Source: Turritopsis dohrnii (lineage: Eukaryota > Cnidaria > Hydrozoa > Anthoathecata > Oceaniidae). From it: a stretch of 64,000 nt of DNA. The position numbers and the translations under genes are program-made. The notes beneath the pieces are model-generated. The model was not told the origin of the DNA. It worked only from the letters and a program-made list of their open reading frames with translations, and did not search any database. Shown piece by piece: positions 43,768 through 54,979 of the stretch. Within the stretch, counting starts at the first letter, position 1. The number at the start of each line of letters is the position of its first letter. Location: positions 62,001-126,000 of the forward strand of contig BQMF02000230.1 in the NCBI GenBank assembly GCA_027922465.2, read 5' to 3'.

Positions 43768-46700
43768 ATGATGGGCTTATTATTTTCAGGAATGGTCTGC
43801 TACAACCAACTCTATAGCAAAACATTACCACTATGGCTATTTTTTATGATATGCAAGGAGAGTTCCAGCTATGATGCTTTGCCTCAAAAGTCATATCCTG
43901 GTAAGTGGGTGACTCATTTTACCAAACTATCGAAGCTAGTTTTGTTGGTTCCTCGAAATGTTGAGTTATCTTCAATTTTTCACAAAATCAGTTGTTTTTT
44001 AGATCTATTCTGAGATCACAAGCCTCAATTTTAGCAAAAAATAAGAATAAAATATATGAGAACATGAATTCTCTTGTTAAAAAAATTTAGGATGTGAACT
44101 CATCTGTGTATTTTTACTGATATCAACCAACATTACAGCTATAGTGCTAAAAGTATATAAATTGATGAAATTGTAGTAAATCAAAATTTGAACAAATACA
44201 GTTTCGATGTACTGCACAGCTTCTTGGAATATAATTACCTTATTCGCCAATTTCATACGAAAATAATATGTATACAACCTGTGGTGAAATGTTTTTAGTC
44301 CAAAAAGGACACAATTATAAAATTTTATCAAATGACTGTTTCAGCATTCAATAATGCTACTATAATGAAAGCTGTTGATAACAAGAACAAGATCACACAT
44401 TTATGTAAATACAAGGAGAAAATAGATTATTGTAAACTTGGGCTTTCCTGGGTAGTGGTGGTTATTTTTTGCTTTTTTGGTAAATATTATGACCTTGATA
44501 GAAGCATCCAAATATATAAGCCTTGAAAAATGTCTGATTTTGATATTATTATTATTTCATACTTTTTTGTAATTAATGGATTATATGCTTTTCAGCTGAA
44601 AGAGCACTTCAAAACGGGTCGACTGAGCTAGATGGGCTGGTGTGTCATAAATTTGACAAGCAATCAGACTTCATCAAATGCAAGAAAGGTTACTCATGTT
44701 TCAGTGCTGCTTATGTTTCTTTTAAAAATGGAAGTCTGCATGATGTAAAACATGACCAAGGATGCTGGTCTCCTGAAATGGCAAAGAAAAGGAGTGATGA
44801 CTGCTCCACTGGGGTATGCAAGTTTCAGTCATTAGAAGAACTTCTGAATCCTAAAAAAAAGTTATCAAATATTTTGTTGTTCTGCTGCTGTAATGGTTCA
44901 TTTTGCAACAATGTAACACAACCATTCTCTGGAAAGATTCCAAAAAAATCATCCAGTGAGTTCTTGTTATTCATAGTGTGTATTGTATATATGCACTGTT
45001 AAATAATAATACTGAAGAAAATTCTTTTGGTATTTTAGCATTGCCTTCTACGGACGCTGTAGGTAATAAATCCAGCAACATGTGGTTGATGGTCATAATA
45101 CTTTTTTCATCAGTGATGTCACTGTGTTTATTTGTTTGTGTAATGTTACTATATTGTTGGAAATGGAGAAAGAAGAACCAACATAAAATATGCGAAAAGT
45201 CAAATGTTTATTATGATGGATACAGCACAGATACTGAAAATATAGACCTTTCTGAACAAAGCTTAGACAATATTTTACATGGAAATTTGATACATCAAGG
45301 GCATCACAATGCAATACGCTTAGGTTGTTTTCAAGATAAAACTGTTGCTGTAAAAGTTTTTCCACCAAGAAACAGAAAACAGTGGTGTAATGAAAAAAAG
45401 ATTTATAAGATGCTTGGTTCTCACCAAAATATTGCAGAGGTAAGCTTCAAATTCTAATGGTCATCAGCTGTACATTAAATGTCATAATAATTATTATATA
45501 TAGCATTACTTAATGTATCCTATTCTTTGGTAACACTAATGTTTCTTGATATTTAGATTTATGTTCCAATTTGTTTTTTGGAACAAAATGATTTCCACCG
45601 AAATGTGAAACAAAAATTGTTCTCTAAGTCATTGTTTATGTTATTTTTTTAGGATAAAATAACTCAGCCTTTTCCTCATTATGAGTTTAATGATAACTAT
45701 TATTGACTTCATTTTGGAATGGAAACTATTAAAAACTGTAAACTAGATTGATATTGGCCATATTGTACATGTGTTCTTAAGTGCCATTATCAGACTTAAT
45801 GACAATTGAAAATTTCATTCCAATAATTTATTATAATGTGGTGAAATGATGCAATATATGAAAAATGTGTGCTAAAAATGGCAAGGAGCATGATGAGAAT
45901 TTTCGTTCAAATTTAAACAATTACGTACATGCTTTTAAAAGAAGCAGTTAACTGTACGTGTTCAGAAATACAACCAGGTAAGACACAATAAAAGACGAGG
46001 GTTGCCAAACAAAAGGACAGAGAGGATGCACCCTAAACTTAGCTGATAGTCTACAATGCGGAACAAGCTCATTCAACAACAACTGATACAATTATAGTAG
46101 AGTCGATAAGGCTCACATTAAGGTCGAATTGTTCATTTTGTGAGTAAAATTAAATTCTCTTTCCAACGATACCAAAGTTGACTATTTTTTATGAAAAAAA
46201 ATTTTTTCCACCTGTTGATGGCAATGATGTCATAATGATGTCATAAGGATGTCCAAATTTTGGGCACCCTTTCTCAATCTAACTTATTTATGGTATATAA
46301 TCGTTATGCAAAATTTCATTCTTTATTCACAAAATTGAACAATTTTTTTCTAACAACAACAACCACTTGAATCAAAATTGGTCTGATCTTACCTTAAGGG
46401 GATTAATTTTCGTGAGTTTTGGCCATATTCGCGAAATTAAATCAGTGCGAAAAATTTTGGAGCTTGCGATTCTCAACAATAAATCCTCGCGAAAATTTTA
46501 TAAATTCTGCAATTCGTGAAAATAAATCCTCACAAAAAATTAAAAAAAAATTTATTTATTTTTCAACTTTCTTCTTCCAATTTCTTCCTAAAATACAAAT
46601 TTAATCAATAACTATCGTCCTGGCAGGTTCCTTCTCTCTTTGGGGTCTTCCACCATTATTAAAAAAAGTTTGGATATCTTTGGTCCCTGCCGGTTTATCA

Positions 46701-49700
46701 GTTTTTTTGGAAGTTTTTTTCTTTTTTGGTCTCGGCTCATCTTCAATAAGCATTGCTTTTTCCAAAAAACTCCCCATAATCACCTTCTCTTTTGAGTCAC
46801 AATACAGTTCTTTAATACAGTTCTTCTTTGCTGATACTGCTGAATTAAAAGATGGCCTTTGATACTTCCAGGAATAGTTACAGTGACAATGCCAGGAATT
46901 TCCAATCCTCCTTGGAAAAGAGGTGATCTTCTGTAACCTGTCAAATTCGCCGTCACTTTTGCTCCTCTATACATCAAAAATTTTGTTGGTCTAGAAATTT
47001 CCCGCGGTAGGTGACCAACAATCGCTTTATCTGTTGAAAGACACGTTTTGATTGTGAACATGTCATAAATCATGATTCGAAAATAAATCCTCGCGAAAAA
47101 TTGAAAATTTCCAAATTCGCGAAAATTAATCTCCGTGAAAATTAATCCCCTTAAGGTAATTGTGGTCAACAATGACCAAACAAGTGTGACCAACGAAACC
47201 CTTGCATTGTTAGCTTGTTGTTGAGGCTTGATTCTTTTTGTTTTTGTTTTATGAAAAGAAGCCCTGCATTGCGATCTTGTCATCATGACTACTTACTCTT
47301 TATTTTCAACTAAAAGACGCTCTTGTCAGCTTAATAGCTTGTTTTCATCTTTAGAAGCTATTTTGACTGGTTGCATAACATGTTAGTTTTCAATTTCTCA
47401 GATTGTGGCAATAAGCAGCTTTGGGTCATGAATTCCATGGATTTTTATCTTTTATCTTTGTTATGTCTTTTTAGAAGGTGTCCTTGTGACACTGTATATT
47501 TCTGTTGATATTTGTTAAGAAATCTCAAGCAAAATTTTTTTTGGTTTTCCGCTGCTTGGTAGGTGGGGGCAAATTTCGTTAGCCCCCCTCCATGTGGACA
47601 ACAAACATAACTTGAAATATTGCCTTGGAATGAAATAATAGCAATTTCAAATCTGAATCTGTTCTTCAACTTACAATGAAGTAATCTTAATTATTCATAT
47701 TTACAAAGTTAAAATTTTATTGTACAAAGCCAAGCTTTATCATAAATGGTTTTTTCTGGTGAGTTCTTGTTTCTTATAATTAATCAATGCAAATCATTGT
47801 GCTTGCAGTTACACTGTTCGTGTCGGAAAACAGAGAAATAGTTCAATAAACAAGTAATACTACTGTTGACGTCAACCTTCACAATTTTCAAAGCCTTGAT
47901 TTTTCTAATTAAAGGAGTGGTTCACTCAAAAAATCAAAAATTTGAAATTCATACGATATGATTACGTATTAAACGTAGTACTCAAAATATATCTTTTTAA
48001 AACTTATTGTGCTATTAGAACTCACTTTCTTTTGAACCAAATTCAAAGACATTTTTTCTTAACCTTTTCTCTGACGTCATCGGAGCATATGAGTAAACAG
48101 ATATCGTATCAATAGGAGATTATTTAGAGTATAATATTAATAATAAGTCTTTTAGATATACTGCATACAAACAATTTACTGATGAGAACTATATTCTTTT
48201 TTCAGAAGGACACAAAGATGAATTATGTCATTTCTTTTACACTTTTACACTTGAAAAAAAAAGAATACATTCGACAGTAATCTCACGTTACTTTCCAAAC
48301 CTCGAAATTTGGTTTGCAATCAACTCTTTTTTGTCTGGCTTAGGTTTTTTTGCAATATTGTTTGGAAGACTTTGAGGTAGCTTTGGTACCTCTAATTGGG
48401 AACCTTTTGATGCACTATCCAGAGTCATTTTTATCATATCATGCAAGTATGCATTGCTTTTGCTTTTTTTAATTGGTTTTGATGACCATGTTCCAGTGAC
48501 TTTTGAATAATTTATGTTATAACGCTTGTCTCCTTTACTTGTTGTTGCTTGTTCCAGGTTGCTACCTTCGTTAAAATCTAGAACTGCCAACTGACTCCGA
48601 GTAATCATACCAAGATAGGAAAAGTGTTGACGTTTTGGAGCCCATTTATTATATAACGAGTGGTATACTTCTAATGAGCCTGCGTGTGAAAATTGCGTAA
48701 GATGCTTCAAATCACTTAACAGTGTTTTGTTCAATACAATTGTTTGTAAGGCTTCAAAAGCATCTGAATTTGGTTTGATCCATTCTTTTGCTTTTGTTTT
48801 TTCTTTTGTGAGACGAACATGTGCACATTTTGTAAATTTATTGCTGCTGCTCCACTCGTGCTTGTTCTGAATATGGAACAACACACTTATCCATTTTTCA
48901 CGGAGAAGTTCTTCATCCCCCTCACATGTTGCGCATGCCCACCAAAAGTGATTACAAATTGATTTTATCCACCTTTGCAAAATTGCACACGATGATTTCT
49001 TACTTGCTGCCAGAAGTTTGGTTTTTATGTTTTTGCAAAAGTGCCATATATCAAATTGATGTGTTATGTGAGGTTGTTCCTCTCTGATGTATTTCCTTAA
49101 GTGTTGTTACTACAATTAACAACCATGCACCAACCCATTTTGAAATATCTTTTTTGAAAAGTGAAAATAATTTTCTGTTATATCGTTATTTTCTCTATGT
49201 TTTCATATTAATGTACAATGTTTTTTTCTTCATACAAATGTGAGATAATGCTCCGATGACGTCAGAAACTTTAATCAGTTTAAAACCCATTCAGAAAAAC
49301 TAACAATAAAAGGCATTTAAATAGATGAAATTGTGAAAAAGAAGAAAAAAAATATCTCCCTACGACTAAATGATATACACTGCTTTTAAATAAATTGAAA
49401 TTAATTTTTTCAATGTTGAGTGAACCACTCCTTTAAGTAAAAGTTTCTTATGAAAATGTTTACACTGAATGTGATCTTTATGTTGTCCGTAGTGTGTGAA
49501 AGTCCTTCCGTATTGCTTTTGTTGGCTTTAGTTAGATGGTAAGCAGGTGAATTAAACACTCTTATAATCAAATTTCTTTTACAAGTCATTTTCATCAAGC
49601 ATTTAATCTTATACCCCAGGTAAATGAGATACTTGCAAGTCCAGCGACTAATTAAAGTAACTTTTTGTGAGTCCTGCTTACGACATATAGATATTTCATC

Positions 49701-52700
49701 ACTTTAATAATGTAAAAATACTTCTAAAATACAAACATCTATATATTAATAGCCGATTCTCTGTTTGTTTGTTTGTTTGTTTGTTTGTAAGTCGCACAAA
49801 ATGGTAGATTGAGTTGTGAGCGAAATTATTTCTTTTTTTGTGTGCGACGGGAGTACGAAACAAATACATTGCAACCCCAATCGAACGTGACTTTTTTTTG
49901 GCTGGTGAACCAATAGGAATAACGTTTTGTTTTTATTATTATTGTTAGTTTTATATTCCAAGGACCACTGTTGACTTGGCTTTGAAAACAATAAATCAAC
50001 TGAATACAAAGAAACTAACTGATTTAACATTTTGGACGAAAAGCAGCAGTGGCATAACATGGCAGCATGATCGGTTTGCCAGTGTTGTATCCTAACGCTT
50101 GCCCGACTGTCTGAGACGGGTGAACCTTTTTTTTCAAGCAATCAAAATGTTTAAAAACCGAAGCTTTCCTTGCTCGACAGGTCAAAAAAGGTGTGTCATG
50201 AAACAAAATGTTTTTTGCTTTTCTTTTAATAATTCAATTTCTTTTAATTGTTCAGCGCTTCTGATCGAACATTTTTTTTATTCTCTTTTTCTCATTTTCC
50301 CCCTGTTTGATAGCACCCATGTTAGAGCACGTAACTTTTTTTAAAACAAAAGCTAATAAAAAGTTGAAGTTTTTTCTCCCTACGTTTTGAGTGTATTGTT
50401 GTACTGATCAACGATTGGTTTTAAAAAATAAATAAGTAACGCATCATGAAAAACCTGAAAAATAGTTGATGTAACACTGACGTAACACTGACTGCACACC
50501 AGAGGTTGTGACTTCGAATCTGCTTCTGGCTGAACACAAGTTGTACGAGCCGTTTATAAGGAAATTTGACGTTTATTGATACAGAGCAGGTGGACATGGG
50601 CGGCGAGCGACGCCGCCATGGTGCCTAGTCATTATTAATACTGTGCTTTTGCAAAACTTGATAGTTACACTCTTAAAAATCTGTTTCTGTTCCAAACTTA
50701 AAAACTCCTACTGATAATTATAACATTCTCGATAATGATCTTAGCTTCAATAGGAACTACTCACTAGCATCCTTGATTTTTAATGTTGATACTTTCAAGC
50801 TTTTTTGTAATACAGTTCTTTTTCCTTTTAGTTTATAACTTGCAGCCAATTTCAAGATGATATTAGCTTTGAAGGAGTCATTGTGATGGCGTATTATGTT
50901 GACGGTTCTTTGTTAAATTTTCTACGTCATCGCACATTGTCATGGAAGCAAATGATGAAGTTTGCCTACAATATTGTCAATGGATTAACATTTCTTCATG
51001 GGGAGGTTGAAAATCCAAATGGTAATCAAACATTTGGTCTATACAGGGATGAAGTATGTTGCCAGTATGCCAACATACATTCTTCCAAATTTTGGCCCTT
51101 CAATTGCTTAAAAAAGAAATAGGCAGAACGTTTTTTACATATGTTGGAGAATTTGTAGACAAGGCAACTCAAAAGAACCACGTATAGCAATCTCTATTTT
51201 ATATCGGTGCAACTTATTTCAAAATTCAATTCATTCATGAAAGAAAACATAAAAAATGAGAGTTTAATTACTGCTGATATGGCACATCGTTTTTCAATGT
51301 GAAGGAGGCATAGTCAATCAAATTGTTCATGTAACCGTAGTTTGCAATGCGCAACTGTTAGCAAAAGCTTCTGTTTGAAGTTCCACTGTAAGACTTTTTG
51401 AAACTCCTCAATTTCCTGTCCCTGTTTTTATCTCTACTATTTATCAGTACCAGGATTGTTGTTCTGTCATTTAAGTGTTTTTTGTCAATTTCTGCATTTT
51501 ATCTTCTGTTTGCAGGACAAAACCCTTGCACTGGTATAGCACATAGAGATCTTAACACTAGTAATATTCTAGTGAAATCAGATGGTACATGTGTTCTTGC
51601 TGACTTTGGATCTGCTTTATCACTTCATGGAAGTCCACGAGATAAATTTAAATTGGTAAGCTAATGTCTTTGTATTACTTGTTTACTTTGTTGGTTTTCT
51701 GGTTTTTAATTTTGAAACATATATATTTTATAAAATCATTCCTTTAGTGCGGTTCAATCAGATATGCAGCCCCAGAACTACTGGATCAATCTATCACACA
51801 CCGTAATTGGACTGTTGCTTTGAAGCAAGTGGATTATTATGCACTTGGTTTGATTTTATGGGAATTGGCTAGACGCTGTTATGAAGTGTATGAAGCAGGT
51901 ATGTGCATATAATTAAATTGTGGTATTGTGCCATATCATGTATTTGTTTTTTTTAAGTTAATAGTTTTAATTTCTAAGTTAGTGTACATTCTTAGCTCTT
52001 GCAAGAATTTCTGGAAAGGTCTACTACCGTTTTTTCATTGGCCTCACTCTTAGTCACTCACAATCATAGTTTTTTGGTAACCTGTAAACTAGTACAAATG
52101 GTGGGGGATGATTGTTATATCATGTTTCAGGTGCAAATGTTCCTGAGTGTATGCTTCCGTATGAGTCTGAGTTCAGAAACGGTCTATCGTTTCAAAAAGT
52201 CAAATACCTTATTTGTGAGAAAAGGTGCCGACCAAAATTTCCAGAAAAATGGAAACAGCACAATTTGGTGAGTTGTCTTTCCTTTTCATCATTCCAATGG
52301 CTTAGAATTAGAGAGTTTTGCCTAGTTTGGCGATAAATGGAGCATAACAAATTTCTTTTAGATACTAATGAATAGTCAAATGCAAGATCCTCTTGAAATT
52401 AATTCTTTTTAATAACATGTATTCAGAGGGTGATGGTATTGTGTAGACCATGTTTTTCAGTCTAACATCTTTTCATAAGTTACGGACTGGATAACTGCGC
52501 AGTTTGTATGCAAGTGTATTTTTCTCATAGCCTCTATCTTATTTGTCCTTGATGATTCAAGAATGTTGGGACCATGATGGCGATGCTCGCTTAACACCAC
52601 TGTGTGTATTGAACAGAATAACTCAAATGCAGGATACGTTCTCTGCAGATCAATTGACTTACCAGGAAACTCTTGGTCATAATGCAGGAGTTGAAATCAA

Positions 52701-52809
52701 TGATGGTTTCAATGATTTTTATTCGAATGACAGTCAGGATACCTCTCCACTTAATGTTGATAATAGTTTCGATACGAAGCAATATCTCCTGAAAGAAGAT
52801 AGATGCTAG
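43768..52809 (+). CDS. Type II BMP/activin receptor serine-threonine kinase (BMPR2-like)
   Basis: Eight coding exons with consistent phases: 43768-43900, 44596-44955, 45039-45439, 50832-51021, 51516-51655, 51748-51898, 52131-52267, 52531-52809; about 596 residues. Exon 1 gives a signal peptide (PLWLFFMIC); an ATG at 43792 is an alternative start. The ectodomain (about 45-178) is cysteine-rich and ends CCCNGSFCNNVT, as in type II receptors. Transmembrane helix about 179-203. The kinase runs about 249-565: VAVKVF lysine K270, E283, HRDLNTSN (D373, N378), DFG D391, APE and ECWDHDGDARLT. HRDLN is the form usual in BMPR2/Wishful-thinking rather than ActRII. The glycine loop (HQGHHNAIRLG) is degenerate. 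The C-terminal tail is short, unlike the long BMPR2 tail. Binds BMP-type ligand at the cell surface and phosphorylates type I receptors. Confidence 0.9.
46392..47156. mobile_element. TA-flanked element (765 bp) with TTCGCGAAAATTAAT units
   Basis: CCTTAAGGGGATTAATTTTC and its reverse complement form the ends, with TA at 46390-46391 and 47157-47158. Both ends carry repeated TTCGCGAAAATTAAT motifs. Unlike the similar MITEs at 22331 and 31546, it carries a captured coding fragment. Confidence 0.8.
46601..47080 (-). pseudogene. Captured C-terminal protein fragment (HIRAN-like?) inside the TA element
   Basis: On the - strand the frame reads VGHLPREISRPTKFLMYRGA, then TGYRRSPLFQGGLEIPGIVT and TIPGS. 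It shifts near 46790 and continues with GSFLEKAMLIEDEPRPKKKKT, a lysine-rich segment, and ends RTIVID* at 46601. The VGHLPREISR / GGLEIP pattern recalls HIRAN-type modules, but I cannot name the family firmly. There is no N-terminus. It may be a host exon or another element's gene picked up by a TA-target transposon. Confidence 0.4.
47688..47912 (+). repeat. Repeat W, left part (interrupted by Kolobok)
   Basis: ATTCATATTTACAAAGTTAA, then AAGCCAAGCTTTATCATAAA, then CAGTTACACT(G/A)TTCGTGTCGG matches 63445-63667. Resumes at 49433. Confidence 0.8.
47913..49432. mobile_element. Kolobok-type element (1520 bp)
   Basis: The ends AGGAGTGGTTCACTCAA / TTGAGTGAACCACTCCT are flanked by TTAA on both sides (47909-47912 and 49433-49436). 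The paralogue at 63660-63690 shows the empty site CCTAATTAAGTAAAAG. TTAA target plus AGG ends fit Kolobok, and the enclosed transposase fragment agrees. The N-terminal half of the transposase is missing, so it is a deletion derivative. Confidence 0.85.
48288..49107 (-). pseudogene. Kolobok transposase, C-terminal part
   Basis: The frame is open from about 49107. It reads HQFDIWHFCKNIKTKLLAAS, then WIKSICNHFWWACATCEGD, KWISVLFHIQNKHEW, LTQFSHAGSLEVYHSLYNKW, APKRQHFSYLGMITRSQLAV and a basic tail to 48288. These blocks (DxWH, NHFWW..C, HxGxLEVxHS, KRxHFSY) are the conserved C-terminal half of Kolobok-type DDE transposases found widely in animals. The first catalytic part is absent upstream, with stops before 49107. 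Confidence 0.75.
49433..49530 (+). repeat. Repeat W, right part
   Basis: AAGTAAAAGTTTCTTATGAA...GTCCTTCCGTATTGCTTTTG matches 63686-63766. Similarity ends at TTGGCTTT. Confidence 0.8.
49738..50628 (+). mobile_element. Single non-autonomous Helitron in receptor intron 3
   Basis: Starts TCTATATATTAATAGCCG after an A and ends in a GC hairpin (GGCGGCGAGCGACGCCGCC) and CTAG followed by T. 891 bp. It matches units 1 and 5 of the array at 11368-14256. The last bases before CTAG (ATGGTGC) differ from the usual TTGGCGG. Confidence 0.8.
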
Positions 52810-54975
52810 AGCTTGGCTCATCCATCAAATGACTGGGCTTCTTACAAGGAAAGCAGTGTATATTAATGCTACCTAATCTAAAGATCTCATTTTGCATTAC
52901 TTGCTTTTATAAAGTCACATTAAACATTTAGAGATTACTTAGGTGAAGTATGAACATGGCACATTCATGGCCTCTTTAGCTCTTACAAGGAAAAATTCAT
53001 TCCTGTTTACATATCTATATTTCTGCAGCCTTACCTGAGAAGCTATTTTTCTTATGTTAATACGTCTTTTAGAGGTAGTTTATACGGTCGAACTTTCGCC
53101 TTATGTAAATCAATTGACCTGCGATTAGACATTGGCAATACCTTTACTTAGGAATGCAAGAAATTTTATATGTACAGGTCATTACTTTTACATAAGACAA
53201 GGCAAAAGTTCGACCGTATAAACTACCCTTTACCAGCTTAGTTGTGTAGGACCTCGTTTCTACGTTGGTCATGACTTCCCAGTGGGCAAAATCGTCAAAA
53301 ACCGCTGCCAGGAAGAACACTATTATTGAAAAAGTGTGTATGTTTCAATAGAAATGCACTCCTTCGCATTCGAGATCTATAGATGAATTTGAGGAAAGCA
53401 AAGCAAGATAACTGAATACCTCGGGTAAGGCTAATGAAACTAAATTTTATACTGGCACAAGGTGTGTTCGTTCAGAAATTGTGATTTCTATAGTATAGAT
53501 CTTATCATTTAAATGCATGCCTGTTTAGCGAAAATCCTTACGATTATATTCCAATGTCTTGTAAAGACATTTTTAGGAGGTTTCTCAGAAATTGACCGTT
53601 TTTCATCATCGGACGAAAAGGTGATTGAATTTTGCTCTGGTCTTACTGGAATAAAATGATTACTTTTTCTGTTAAATATTCAGAAATCATTGAATATACT
53701 TTCGCGTACAACCATTTGGAAAATCTGGAAAAATCCCTTTTCCGTACTTGTCTGATCCAACTTAATACATTATCATTATCGTATATAATAATGCATATTA
53801 GGAAAGAATTAGTGCTTTTTCAGTTTTTCCATAATTTCAAATTGATATTAAGCCATAGTTTGGAAAGCATTTTTATCTTCTGTATAACAGAATAAAATAA
53901 GTTTTAAAAGTTCTTTATTTTTATTAGTATTTCCTTTGTGTTCTAAGCATCACTGGGTAAAATTCTTGGAATCACTGTGGTGGAGTACAATTTAATAGAA
54001 AAGCACACAAATACACACACCATTTGTAATGGAAATGCACTTTATCGCAGTGACTTTTTAACACTTTTGCCCGGTGGAAATCTTGTGTTTTATGTTTTAA
54101 TGTTTTAAAAACAATGTTTCTAAGATTCAAAAGTAATCTTTAGTTGTGATTCAAGTTGGGTCGACTTTAACGGCCAAGAATATTTGTGTGTATATACGCT
54201 TTCCTGTAGAGCAACGCTTTTTTCAATTCAAGCCGCACTTTGCCTAATTGTGGAGACTTCTGATTTTGCTTTGCAACACTAGCATACCAGCCTTCCATTA
54301 AACGCTAGTATGTTGGTACGATTGAGTTAATATGTAGTGACGAATAAATCTGCAAAAGGTGGTGTTGCCAAATATTTACCTTTTTGTAACTATCTTTGAG
54401 ATGGTTTTGTAGTTGGCTGTTCCACGTTTTGGCAAACTTCATCCTGTGTTGTTTCTGAAGGTGTTGCTGGTGAAAAATGCGTGTAGCTATAAATCAGACA
54501 ATTCTTTGTATTAACTTTATTTAGAATTTAGAATTAAAACTTAGTTGAATTCTCTGTCTTGATGGGACCGTCTCCTGGTTTGGGGATTATGGCGGTGTCA
54601 TATTAACATCGCTGATTGGTTTAAAGTCACCATCACCACACTCTTTAAATATCAGATCTTTTCCTGTAGTGAATTTCTAATATGAAAGTAGGATTTTAGG
54701 ACTAAGTGGAGAGTCTGTTCATTTCAATTCTCCACGAACTTTGTAAAATTTCAGTTGTGTTTAGTTTCGAAAAAGAAAATAATTAGTTGTCATGGTTATG
54801 TCGTACTTCTTTCATTTAATTTTTTGGGATAGCCATCAAAGTAAAATATCTTGGTGATTGCGTCAGCAAATTCACAGATCTTGCGGCCATTGCGTTTTCT
54901 ATTTTTATGTTTGTGATAACCCCATCATCAGGTGAGTGGTAATCTCAGCATCCCAGCTTTATAGTCGCCCGATAA
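52810..54975. other. Receptor 3' region and intergenic DNA
   Basis: No further gene. AATAAA occurs at 53891-53896 and is a possible receptor poly(A) signal, though over 1 kb from the stop. A small MITE lies at 53072-53229. Confidence 0.45.
53072..53229. mobile_element. Short TTA-flanked MITE (158 bp)
   Basis: GTAGTTTATACGGTCGAAC...GCC and its reverse complement form inverted arms of about 38 bp (53074-53112 and 53188-53227). TTA is duplicated at 53069-53071 and 53230-53232. The 3-bp target resembles Harbinger-type elements. Confidence 0.7.
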
Positions 54976-54979
54976 GATA

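Larger units (their letters stand above)
45440..50831 (+). other. Receptor intron 3 (5.4 kb), host to three transposons
   Basis: Donor GAG|GTAAGC and acceptor CCTTTTAG|TTT, phase 0, splitting the kinase between the alpha-C region and the next strands. 45440-46389 is unique. It is followed by the MITE at 46392-47156, repeat W with its Kolobok insertion (47688-49560) and a Helitron at 49738-50628. The other receptor introns are 83-695 bp and free of recognisable elements. Confidence 0.8.

Noticed and set aside
44332..44526. Open frame in receptor intron 1
   Set aside because: Lies between well-supported splice sites at 43901 and 44595 and has no features.
47445..47669. 74-codon open frame in receptor intron 3
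   Set aside because: No domain, no exon signals matching the receptor phase; intronic noise.
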